Shown piece by piece: positions 54,706 to 64,000 of a stretch of 64,000 nt of DNA. The DNA is taken from the NCBI GenBank assembly GCA_963682025.1, contig OY821519.1:107368099-107432098 (forward strand), read 5' to 3'. This stretch comes from Cordilura impudica (lineage: Eukaryota; Arthropoda; Insecta; Diptera; Scathophagidae). The stretch's first letter is position 1. The number at the start of each line of letters is the position of its first letter. The translations under genes were made by a program, and so were the position numbers. The notes beneath the pieces are model-generated. The model saw nothing but the letters and a program-made list of their open reading frames with translations, was not told the origin of the DNA and made no database searches.

Positions 54706-55518
54706 TTTCTTCTACGAATTCTAAATTTGAACTTATAGAACATGTTCGTTACCCAGAAGGCTTTTTACCATTTACAATTACAATTGGGAGAATGGCATTG
54801 CACAGTCAAACAGAGCATAAGAAATTCCGAAGATCTTTTATATATTTTTTTTGCGAAATTGCAAAAAAGTTTCTGCACCAAACGAAGATTTGTATTTGCC
54901 TTTCTTCATATAACTAAATATTTATATAACTAATAATCGTCCTAATGTTCCAAAACCATTTTAGTAAAGCTAATGGAAATATGCTACCCACCCCAAAAAC
55001 AATTTTTCTTCGGAAAATATTGTTTCAATGTTAATGATGAGTGTATTAAATCTATATTTCAGTCATTATTTATATGATCTGATCCAAGCTCATAGAAACT
55101 TCGAGAAAAATTAATGCTTTCCCTATATAAAATTAAAAGCAGTACCAGCACTCAGTAATGCCCGTTGGAATTCAAGAATTCAGGAATTCTGGCACTTTTG
55201 TCATTCATACATATGCCTGAATATCGATTGCAATTATATCCTCTTTGTAAGTTTATATATGGCGCATAGAGCGAAATCTAGTTTCTTGATCATACTTCGA
55301 ATAAAAATAATTTTGGCACACCACAAAAAAAATTTCGGCTTCAAAAATAAATATTTATAAAAAATTCTGATTGCGGAATATTGTTCAACCGAAATCACCT
55401 AAAAAAGTGATATAAATTACTTGTAAAATATATGCCACTACGTGGTGGTGTTCCAATTGTTTCATTAAAATTAATTATATGGTAATGTTAATATCATATT
55501 GATATTTTTAGGTAATTA
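54706..55518. other. unassigned DNA
   Basis: No recognised gene or repeat. A GGAATTCAAGAATTCAGGAATTC stretch near 55,167-55,190 is a short direct repeat. Confidence 0.35.
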
Positions 55519-55696
55519 GGACTGTACAAGAGCCATACTGGGGGATGAAAAACTTTAAGTTGTGGTAAAAGTACTAAACCAGTGAAGTAAAACCTCCGAA
55601 GGGTTTGGACTGTACAAGAGCCATACTGGGGGATGAAAAACTTTAAGTTGTGGTAAAAGTACTAAACCAGTGAAGTAAAACCTCCGAAGGGTTTGG
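55519..55696 (+). repeat. 88-base perfect tandem duplication
   Basis: The segment from GGACTGTACAAGAGCC to CCTCCGAAGGGTTT occurs twice in tandem with a period of 88 and no visible difference. The unit contains GGGGGATGAAAAAC and TAAAACCTCCGAAGGGTTTGG. It directly precedes a family A copy. Confidence 0.9.
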
Positions 55697-55717
55697 CGCT
55701 CGGATACCAATATTTAT

Positions 55718-56476
55718 ACCCTATACCACTATCTGGTTTGGGTATAATAAGATTGTGCTGCTGTTTGTAACAACCAAAAATATTTGACCTACACCCATCT
55801 TTAATTATACCGATCGAATCAGAATAACTATCTGATTCGATTAAACGATGTCCGTCCTTCCGTCCGTCCGTCCGTCTGTGTGTCCATGTAAAGATTGTAA
55901 TCAAACTGCAGGTCGCAAATATGAATATATTTTGATGAAATTTAACATTTGATCTTTTATCGGCCATGGGATAAACGCTGTTGAAATTGGTGAGAACCGG
56001 TCCATGTTCAGACCTAGCCCCCATACAAATGACCCCTATGAAATCAACATATATTGCCATAAGATCCAAATTATCATACAAATCCTAGTCAAATTGGGTT
56101 TGTATGTATATATTACATCCATTAATCAGTAGTCCAAAAATAATCCCTATGGGACAACTCTTAGTCATAGGCCCCATATAGAGCTGCTTCCCGATCTTCA
56201 CTTAAATCTATCAAAAAACAAAAATATTGTACTGATTCTTCTCAAATTTTGTTTGTATATATTTTTGCTAATACAGGAGACTTTACCAAACATGGTCAGG
56301 ATCTATATGGGGCCTAGTCCCCATATAGATATAGCATCCGATATGAACTTTTTCATATTGGTTTATGCTTATTTTCTATATCCAGTTGGTTGGGCCTGAG
56401 AGATGGGGTCTCTAAACTCATGGTATAGGGTACCGTACAGTCGATCTAGACCGTCTATAATTTTCTTACTTGTTTT
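55718..56476 (-). mobile_element. family A copy 11, full length, inverted
   Basis: Starts TTATACCCTATACCACTATC, with CCGTCCTTCCGTCCGTCCGTCCGTCTGTG (the (GTCY)n block) at about 55,851-55,880. Ends TAGGGTACCGTACAGTCGATCTAGACCGTCTATAATTTTCTTACTTGTT. The hairpin has two substitutions. A ~20-base segment is deleted near 56,360. Confidence 0.8.
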
Positions 56477-56711
56477 TAATTGGTTTGCGTAGTTTTTCAG
56501 CTTTAACTCAAACTCCATCGATGATTTCTCATTTCATTCTTCAGAAAATCAAGTTTGACTAATTTTTTGGAATGATTTTTTTCCACTTTTTTTAACAAAT
56601 TTTTTTAATACAGAACATGTTTGGGGCGTATGATTATTATTTATTAGTAGAGTGGAAGAGATCTATGCGTAAAGTGATATTTTTTCAGGAGTTATTTCAT
56701 AAAGAAATAAT
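56477..56711. other. short unassigned stretch before the RT element
   Basis: No reverse transcriptase-related frame is seen here; the element begins at or just before 56,720. Confidence 0.35.
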
Positions 56712-59024
56712 ATGTACCAAAAAAAAAAAAGATTAACATCTCTTAAGGATAACATGGCATCTCTAGGACTTACTCCAATAAATACAACTATTCCCACACA
56801 CTACACAAACACATGCAGTACACTACTCGATCATATATACGTAGGAGACATGTCAAAAGTCAATCTATACGACCAAATTTCTGCATCGTGCTTCTCTAAA
56901 CACGATTTAATCTTTACAACATATGAATTTCTTCTTCAACGTGAGGATCAGTATTACTCTTTTCGAGATTTTAATAACTTGAATTACAACGTATTGTATG
57001 CAAATCTCTCACAAATAAATTGGAGTAGCATTTACTTTATGACCTCGGTTGACGAACAATTGTCTTTTCTAGAAGACAATGTACTACAATTATATGATGA
57101 AACTGTCCCTTTGAAAACAAAAATAATTACGGCGAGAAATAAACCTTGGTTCACCCCCAGTATTCGACAATCAATTGAACGTAGGGATTTAGCTTATTCC
57201 AGGTGGAAACGTTTTAGAACATTACAACTTAAGGCTGAGTTTCGTTCTGCTAGAAAAGACGTTAATACTCAAATAAGAAATGCAAAATCTGTTTTTTTCT
57301 CAAGACGATTTATTTCCGCTATTGATTCTAAACAAACTTGGAAGACTATTCGAGAAATAGGAATTGGTAATGTTGAAAAGAATAATAATTGCCCTATTGA
57401 TGCTAATGAACTCAATAGCATTTTTACGGATATACCAACAATACCAACAAATAACCACTTCTACAACAACAATACATTTGTCAACAGTAGCAACTCCTTT
57501 TCCGAAGACAATATGTTCGAGTTTTCTTGCGTCAGCCAATCTGAGGTTCTTACTAGCTTCTTGACAGTTAAGTCCAACGCTATTGGATTTGATAACATAC
57601 ACCCAAAATTCGTTAAAATTTTGTTACCATCTCTTTTACCATTTTTTACTCATTTTTTCAACACCATCATTACATCAAGCTGCTTTCCAATGAAATGGAA
57701 GCACGCAAAAGTTATTCCACTTCCAAAGTCTACTACAGAATATCGTCCGATTGCGATACTATGCTTCCTTTCAAAAGTTCTAGAAAAGCTTCTGCACTCA
57801 CAAATAAGCGCATACGTACACAGAAATTGTCTTATTAGTGATATGCAATCCGGTTTCCGTCCCAATCATAGCTGTGTGACTGCCTTGGCTGATGTGTCAG
57901 AAAATATAAGACGTGAGTTAGACTGCGGAAAAGTAACCTTTTTGGTGCTTCTTGATCATTCAAAAGCCTTCGATACTGTAAACCACTCCACACTATGTAT
58001 GAAGCTGAACCGTTTTTTCAATTTTGCGCCAACATCAACACATTTAATTTCATCATACCTTACAAACCGTACTCAATCAGTGTTTATTAACAATATATCA
58101 TCGAATCCGGTGTCACTTATGAGAGGTGTACCACAAGGATCAATGTTGGGACCACTTTTGTTCTCCATATATGCAAATGACTTGCCACAACAAATATCCC
58201 ATTCCAGCGTACATATGTATGCGGATGATGTACAGTTGTGCCTAAGTGGCTCAGTTAATTCAATCAACGCAAGCGTGGGAAAACTCAACCAAGATCTGGA
58301 CACCATATATCGTTGGGCTACTGCTAATGGCTTATGTCTGAATCCTAAAAAATCAAAATGTTTGGTGATACACAAAGGAACCATAACCCCGCATATCGAA
58401 GCTGAAATCCTTATAAATGGTCAGAAAATTGAAATTGTACAATCAGCGAAAAATCTTGGATTAGTCTTCAACAAAAATTTAACCTGGTCTGATCATATAA
58501 ATTCACTTGTATGTCAAACTTATGTGAAATTAAGAACGCTTTGGGCAACGCAGGTATTTACACCTTTAAGAGTCAGGATACTTCTGGCAAAGACCTATCT
58601 TATTCCGGGACTTACCTATGGTTGTGAACTCTTTTCTAGTTGCGACTCTATAAGCAGAAATAAGCTTGATGTTTTATACAATAACATCATTAGGTATGTT
58701 TACGGGTTAAGAAAATACGATCATGTGTCTGCTTTCGCAAAAAGCTTATATGGAGTATCTTTTGAAAACTTACTTAAGATAAGGGTACTAATACTCATAC
58801 ATAAAGTTATTTATACAAAAAACCCGCAATATATGTATGCCAAAATTCAGTTTGCAAGATCGAATAGGGGCAAACTAATCATCATACCAAGACATCGACA
58901 TTTAGTTTCGGAATGGCAGTTCTTTATCCATGCCGCTCGTCTTTGGAATACAATTCCACATGAACAACAGCTTAATAGCAATGCAATGCATTTTAAAACT
59001 TTTTTGTTTAATTTTTTCACTTAA
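56712..59024 (+). CDS. non-LTR retrotransposon ORF2 (endonuclease end plus reverse transcriptase), open for 770 codons
   Basis: Uninterrupted frame. Residues 1-6 come from the junction A run. Residues 28-68 match the end of an apurinic-type endonuclease domain: PTHYTNTCSTLLDHIYV (D40-H41) and FSKHDLIF (H64-D65). The reverse transcriptase follows: AKVIPLPKSTTEYRPIAIL, SGFRPNHSCVTAL, motif A with D415 in LLDHSKAFDTVNH, RGVPQGSMLGPLLFSIYANDL, motif C YADD (503-506), then a conserved thumb region GLCLNPKKSKCLV and a C-terminal domain ending in WNTIPHEQQLNSNAMHFKTF. Family placement in the jockey superfamily is by resemblance. The gene would lack endonuclease activity because the N-terminal catalytic half is gone; the ATG used here is not the ancestral start. 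Intactness implies a fairly recent insertion. Confidence 0.85.
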   Translation: MYQKKKRLTSLKDNMASLGLTPINTTIPTHYTNTCSTLLDHIYVGDMSKVNLYDQISASCFSKHDLIFTTYEFLLQREDQYYSFRDFNNLNYNVLYANLSQINWSSIYFMTSVDEQLSFLEDNVLQLYDETVPLKTKIITARNKPWFTPSIRQSIERRDLAYSRWKRFRTLQLKAEFRSARKDVNTQIRNAKSVFFSRRFISAIDSKQTWKTIREIGIGNVEKNNNCPIDANELNSIFTDIPTIPTNNHFYNNNTFVNSSNSFSEDNMFEFSCVSQSEVLTSFLTVKSNAIGFDNIHPKFVKILLPSLLPFFTHFFNTIITSSCFPMKWKHAKVIPLPKSTTEYRPIAILCFLSKVLEKLLHSQISAYVHRNCLISDMQSGFRPNHSCVTALADVSENIRRELDCGKVTFLVLLDHSKAFDTVNHSTLCMKLNRFFNFAPTSTHLISSYLTNRTQSVFINNISSNPVSLMRGVPQGSMLGPLLFSIYANDLPQQISHSSVHMYADDVQLCLSGSVNSINASVGKLNQDLDTIYRWATANGLCLNPKKSKCLVIHKGTITPHIEAEILINGQKIEIVQSAKNLGLVFNKNLTWSDHINSLVCQTYVKLRTLWATQVFTPLRVRILLAKTYLIPGLTYGCELFSSCDSISRNKLDVLYNNIIRYVYGLRKYDHVSAFAKSLYGVSFENLLKIRVLILIHKVIYTKNPQYMYAKIQFARSNRGKLIIIPRHRHLVSEWQFFIHAARLWNTIPHEQQLNSNAMHFKTFLFNFFT

Positions 59025-59285
59025 CCATTTTCCATAGATTATGTGATACATATATGTAATTTTTTATTTTTATTTTTTTTATTTTTTTATTTTTATATTT
59101 TTTGTATCTATGCTATTTCTGTTCGTAAATAATTATACTTACTTTTTATATAAACTTTATTATTATTACTACTATACATATAAAATTTTTGAGATTGTTG
59201 ATCCCTTATCCACATATAATCCTGTACTATAATTAAAAGACTTGGTCTTGTTGTACAGGATATCAATAAATAATTTATTTTAATT
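56712..59285 (+). mobile_element. 5'-truncated jockey-like non-LTR retrotransposon
   Basis: Contains the last part of an endonuclease domain, a full reverse transcriptase and a C-terminal region, followed by a ~260-base AT-rich 3' region. That region has an inverted pair ATCCTGTAC (59,219-59,227) and GTACAGGAT (59,255-59,263), then a terminal AATAAATAATTT-like stretch near 59,267-59,285. There is no ORF1 or 5' UTR. The A run at 56,718-56,731 marks the 5' junction. Target duplications were not found. Confidence 0.75.
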
Positions 59286-60609
59286 AAGAATTAATTAACT
59301 TTCAATAAAAACGAGATAACTCCCAATTCAAAAATACCGGTTCAAGCTATTTAATTCATAAATATATGAAAAAACATATATTTTACGTTTATTTATGTAT
59401 GCATATATTAGACATATTAATAAAAGTATAAAGAATGGATAAAAAATTACATGAAATATGTATTTACGAATGCTGTCAAAAAACCATGAGAAATTGTAGT
59501 ACTGTCTTTAGAAGTACTTTGCTTCTCTAACCATTAGTTTTCGAAGTGTTCTGAAATAATTGTGAATCCGAAGTGACACTCGAGCTTCTCTAAGTTTTCC
59601 TTAATATTTCCGAATGCCCCCACTATAGCGGAAGCCACAAAAGGTTGGGGTAGCCTAATGTCGTCTTACTGTCGTGCCGAATCAATTGATTTACATGTTT
59701 ATGCTTTGTCGTTATTTGTCATCATACTGCCTGTCAAAAGTGGAATCAACAGTCTTAGAGTTTCCTATGAAATAATTAAGTGTTCATAACTTTTCTTGGG
59801 CTAGTTTCGTAATCGGTGATGAAGATCACACCATTTAAGTCGAGCTTTTTTTTTTGTCAAAATGAAAATTACTGGGAAAGCCTATTAAAAGTAAAAAGAA
59901 ATTTGACCACAATATTTTGCCATTATAGTTAGATGGATTCGCGACAAAGCGCGATGCAGCCCAGTCTTCGAATGCCGGAGGCGAATCGCGCAACGAAGCA
60001 CCTCGCGGTGATTTCACATCTTTTCATCTTTCAATCAACTTTTTAAAATATTCAAGCGGCACAATTGAAAATGACCCATCGATAAAAATTGTTTTATTAT
60101 TGGAACGGTTTACACTAATCAGCTTAACCATCTTATCAGACCCAAAGACGCAGTATGCGAAGACATTCGAGCGGTGGGAAATTTAAAAAGTAATATTTTC
60201 CGTTGGCCCTCATGCACTTATAGCGTTGCCGGCACCTAAAGTAATTATAGCATCCAAGTATAGATCTTTAATTGATTATGAGCTTTAAGTTGTTCATATA
60301 GTTGCTGTTGGTGATTATAGTTATATTCAACAAAAAATTGGTGTTACGACACTCCACGTTTTCCAGAATCACTAGCGACTTGCAATTATCTTCACAACAC
60401 GTATAATATTTCCTTTCTTATGCTTCGGATCTATAATCGCTTTTCTACTTTTACAATCTACTGCTACTTTCTTTCGTCACTTGTTATTTCGTACGCAAGA
60501 CTTGTCTTTTCTTATTTGGCAACTATAACACTGAGCTTCACTGGTCGAAATTTTAACAAGTACATAGTGACCGCAATCAGTTCAAGGCAGCTGTGCAACG
60601 GATTACTAA
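59286..60609. other. unassigned DNA
   Basis: Relatively GC-richer around 59,935-60,010 and 60,150-60,245 but without a recognised motif. Might be an old retroelement remnant; unsupported. Confidence 0.35.
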
Positions 60610-61165
60610 AACCAGCAGAGCCCAGCACTCGAAGTTCGAGTGCACACTATAGGAAATTTTATTTTTTCATTAAATTATTTGCTTTCATTGTTTTATTAAT
60701 TTATGTATATACAAAATTTGTGAATATTTAAATTTATTAGATTGTGAATTTTTACATAAAACTAATTAAATTTCATTATAGATATTTGTTAAATACACGG
60801 ACGATATACAAATGAGTTTTTTAATAAATAATTTTATAAGAGCCTAAAGATATGCTAATTAATTTTAGCAAATTACCAATTCAGCACAGGGCTTTGGATA
60901 TCCAATTTTTGCACAAACATTAACAAATTTAATAAACACACATGCAGCATTATATAGTTATATGCGTTTTATGGATGTGTTAGTAGCAACTTTAAATAAT
61001 TATTACTCCAAAAAAATTAAGCAGATGGTGCACATCTATAAAGATGGTGCACAGCTCAAGTTGTATATTTTTTTGTCAAAATTGATTGGTAGCTAAAAGC
61101 GTTGAAGAGGTCACGAGAAATCACCTTGCCTATTAACATTAAAGATATAACTCTAAGTTAAATGA
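60610..61165 (+). repeat. family B copy 5
   Basis: CAGCACTCGAAGTTCGAGTGCACAC at the left, TAGGAAATTTTATTTTTTCATTAAAT, CAGCACAGGGCTTTGG, AATAAACACACATGCAGCATTATATAG, TGTTAGTAGCAACTTTAAAT, TACTCCAAAAAAATT, then GGTCACGAGAAATCACCTTGCC near the right end. The TTTGGTGG section between is largely deleted. Confidence 0.7.
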
Positions 61166-61323
61166 AATAACTACCAAAAAAAACTTAAAAATGGAATAAC
61201 GCTCAACAAGATTTCATTGGGGATTATTTTATTTGGTAGTTATTTGATAATCGCACAATATAAATACATTTTTTAAATACCGTTCGTGAGAAGATTGAAA
61301 TATCTATAAATATAAAATAAATA

Positions 61324-61451
61324 TTAATTTTATTATTTTTTATAAAAATAAAAAAAATCTTATTTAGTTTGAGTTTGAATTTGAAACAATCATTAAATTG
61401 ATAAAGATCGAAAATAAGATTTTTTATTTTTATAAAAAATAATAAAATTAA
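61324..61451. repeat. AT-rich foldback (40-base stem)
   Basis: 61,324-61,365 and 61,412-61,451 are inverted repeats over ~40 bases, differing only in the length of one A/T run, with a ~46-base loop. The stem is almost pure A+T. It resembles a small foldback MITE, but the loop is not a known element. Confidence 0.7.
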
Positions 61452-61934
61452 AAATACGGAGGGCACGCCGTTAACGCTAAATGTAAGTTTAGCAAAAACA
61501 AATAGTTTTTCTTGTTTTTTCAAGACAAAAACAAACGTTTATATTGTAGTATGCAATGTATACTCGTATACAATCATATTTGTTTCAAAGTTGTTCTATA
61601 TTTTAGTTTGTTATATTGGAAGAGGCTTAAATAGTATAACTTTTGCGTGAATTCTCATTTGGTTATTTTCAGCAAATATATATGAATTTAACTTTTTACC
61701 AAACAAACTATCTACTGCTTTTGGTTACTGATGAGGGTTGGTGACTTTTCCCGAAACAGCTGTATAACCTGTCATGCAGAATATAGATAAATTTTTGAAA
61801 CAAATGTGCTAATGCTTTTGCTTTATTTAAAGTAAAAACATTTGATCTTGAGCCTGAACAATTTCAAACTCAATCAATAAATTTTAATATAAAAAATAAA
61901 TATATGTGAAAAAGAACAAAAATCTATGTTGTTA
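61452..61934. other. unassigned DNA
   Basis: No feature recognised. Confidence 0.35.
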
Positions 61935-62430
61935 TTAGGCAAGGCGATTACTTGTGACCGATGCTAGTGTGTCAATTTTAATCATATTTTGACCAAACAT
62001 CCCTAATTTGATAGGTATTTCTTTCTAGTTCTCCACCAAAATTACAGATTTTTATATTTTTACATTTTTTTTTAAGTTATGCTTATCTAAAATTGTTACT
62101 AACTCATACAAAAAATTAAACAATGCTATGTGTGTGTTTAATATATTTGCTTATGTGTTTGCAAAAAAAAAGTAGTTTGTTTTCTTCATTCACAATAACA
62201 ATTGAGTTGAATTAAAAAATAATTTTGGACATAAACCAATAATTGGATACAAACCAATAAAGACAGTAATGCAATCGATATTTAAAAAGTAACGAATTTT
62301 GGATTGGCTAAAATTGATTAGAATACCTTCAGGGTCTTATAAACTAATTTATCAAATGAAAAAAAAAAAGAAAAGTCCTAGAATTTGCATTCGAATTTCA
62401 AGGCTGTGATCTGCTGGTATAATTAAAAGG
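61935..62430 (-). repeat. family B copy 6 (inverted), most complete
   Basis: In order: AGGCAAGGCGATTACTTGTGACCGATGC, TTTTGACCAAACATCC, GATAGGTATTTCTTTC, CTCCACCAAAATTACAG, AGTTATGCTTATC, TTACTAACTCATAC, AATGCTATGTGTGTGTTTAATA, TTCATTCACAATAACAATTGAG, CCTTCAGGGTCTTATAAA, and GAATTTGCATTCGAATTTCAAGGCTGTGATCTGCTGG. Because all landmarks are contiguous it serves as the reference for the family. No coding capacity. Confidence 0.75.
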
Positions 62431-63375
62431 GAAAACTGCGGACATAAAAAACTAGCCAATATATTACTTTGAGTTTTGTCATGCTATGCTGTATTCCATA
62501 TTATAATAAATTGTCCATGTATTCTATGTATTCCATTACATAACGAACATATATTTCATTCAACTATAAAATTATTTAATTAATAGAATTGAAAAAATGC
62601 GATATCATAAATTAAGATTTTAACAAAAACTTATTGATGATTAAAAAAAACCATTATAATTAAAAGGAATTTTTTTACCGCCATTTAAAAATAAAATAAC
62701 AAAAATTTGTCTTAAAGCTCTGGCTGTATTACATATGTATGTAGAAATCCAACATTAGTCAGTGTCAGTGAATCTATGATTGCAGTCACACATCAATTGA
62801 TGTCAGTCAGCAGAATACATGAATAAGTCTATTTCAAAATGTCTATTTAAATTTTTTGCGTTTTTTTTTCTTTTTTTGTTGCTGTGGCTGTTGTAACCAT
62901 TTCATTTTGTTTTCTTTTCACATTTGCTGATATTGCTGGTGATGTTTGTTCTCAAATCAGAATCACACAAAAACATATATACTAAAAAAAAAAATCTGAC
63001 GATATAGTATATACGACAATGGAGCCAGTATAAGAGAATGAAGAACAGAAGGAGCCATTACATTGCGTACAACCATAAAAAATATTTATTAAAATACACG
63101 CGATGTATTTCAATTGTGATATTGATGTGCCAATGTCATACTTGCTGGAAATGCTCTTTTGTCTGATTTTATCGTTGATGATACCCAAAAGCGTATTTCA
63201 GTTGAGTACTTAATGCTTTTAAAGACAAAAAAACACATTCAGAAAATGAAAAAACAAATCAAAAGATTGTTTAACCATTGCTCCAAAGCTCATTAAACGT
63301 ATCTGTAATGGTGATGGGAAATTCAAATACTGTTTAATGCTCGCCACTTTTAATATGGATTATCTTTGATTGTTC
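62431..63375. other. unassigned DNA
   Basis: No recognised gene or repeat. Confidence 0.35.
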
Positions 63376-63530
63376 TTTTCATACCCTACGCCAGAGGTTA
63401 GAAGAAAATTAATTTGCCGTAACATCGTAAGCATAAAAAAAAAAATTTGACATATCAATCGACTCGCAATCACTTTTGTAGTCGAAAATAATGACCGATT
63501 ACATTTCTTCTTTCATAAATGATATACGTA
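63376..63530 (-). mobile_element. possible decayed Helentron-type fragment
   Basis: CATACCCTACGCCAGAGG resembles the family A terminus ATACCCTATACCAC, and CAATCGACTCGCAATCACTTTTGTAGTCGA resembles GATCGACTCAGAATCACTTTCTGAGTCGA of family A. The rest is not alignable by eye. Confidence 0.35.
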
Positions 63531-64000
63531 AATTGGGGTGAGTCAAATTGTAGGGCGCCAAAAAAATCTCCATGAGTATATTTGCCCAAGGAACCATAAC
63601 TCTAAAATCATTTTCGAGCCTGCAAAATTTCGATGAAGATATTTTCATGATATTTTCCACAATACTCATTCAAATGTAAAAAAATTATTGAAAATGTGTA
63701 TTGTTTACAATGTGAGATTTACTTTAATGGTTTACGATCTGACGGTGCCTTCTGGTGCCTAGTGGAAACCAAAATATCCGAAGTGTGTTTATATGGGGAA
63801 ATATGACTTTTTTAGATTTTACGAAAATAACGTTCTACAGTTAAATTTTTTGGACAAGTTTTTATATGAATCGATTTCAGTATTAAATTGTCTTTTCAAA
63901 AAGGTATACCGCTACAAAATCGAATAAAATCTTGCACAGAAATAGCAAATGCCCCATACCACTTTTGTGTCAAAAAAAATAAAACACGAGGACATGAAAT
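63531..64000. other. unassigned DNA to window end
   Basis: Slightly less AT-rich, starting GGGGTGAGTCAAATTG; no recognised motif. A repeat could start here and continue beyond the window. Confidence 0.3.

Noticed and set aside
57300..58384. Minus-strand frames of 71-103 codons under the RT gene
   Set aside because: Shadows of the 770-codon frame on the other strand.

Overview
This 64 kb window looks like eukaryotic, AT-rich, repeat-dominated DNA from a fly genome, probably a higher dipteran. I see no complete host gene, no exon chain of a recognisable host protein, and no tRNA or rRNA. The dipteran call rests on a ~0.77 kb interspersed repeat (family A) with at least 13 copies or pieces. It carries a (GTCY)n block, subterminal inverted repeats, a 3' hairpin and the terminus CTTACTTGTT, which is the architecture of the DINE-1/mini-me (Helentron-type, non-autonomous) repeats of Diptera. 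The other contents also fit an insect: Transib, piggyBac, mariner/Tc1, Penelope-like, jockey-like and LTR elements.

Layout. 1-5.1 kb: a Helentron-type 3' end, a hAT-like GC-rich hairpin, and a large degenerate A+T minisatellite broken by a family A copy. 5.1-12.8 kb: mostly unassigned DNA with family A copies, a 265 bp foldback MITE and one copy of a second interspersed repeat (family B). 12,812-18,759: a degenerate Transib (RAG1-core relative) element with CGGCG target duplications and ends laid out like recombination signal sequences; a 1.1 kb part of it is duplicated around an insert that ends in a family A copy. 20-30.4 kb: two related mariner relics, a piggyBac element (TTAA duplications, probable spliced start) inside a family A copy, and another transposase relic. 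31,529-34,970: a 3.4 kb DNA transposon with ~0.6 kb terminal inverted repeats and a nearly intact 563-codon gene, inserted in a family A copy. 35.5-42.7 kb: relics of mariner and Tc1 elements and a deleted mariner with both ends. 43,068-50,652: a second long-TIR transposon, also inside a family A copy. Its gene is split by another family A copy and by a minus-strand, pol-less LTR retroelement flanked by an exact 366 bp duplication. 51-64 kb: family B copies, a Penelope-like GIY-YIG fragment, a second minisatellite, an 88 bp tandem duplication, and a 770-codon jockey-like reverse transcriptase ORF.

How the parts relate. The window is a record of nested insertion. Three unrelated DNA transposons (piggyBac and both long-TIR elements) each interrupt a family A copy, and one family A copy in turn interrupts a long-TIR element that an LTR element later entered. 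The most nearly complete coding sequences are the 31.5 kb transposon gene (one in-frame TAG), the 770-codon RT ORF (5' truncated) and the 302-codon C-terminal part of the second long-TIR gene. Coordinates of repeat edges were read by eye and may be off by a few to a few tens of bases for diverged copies.
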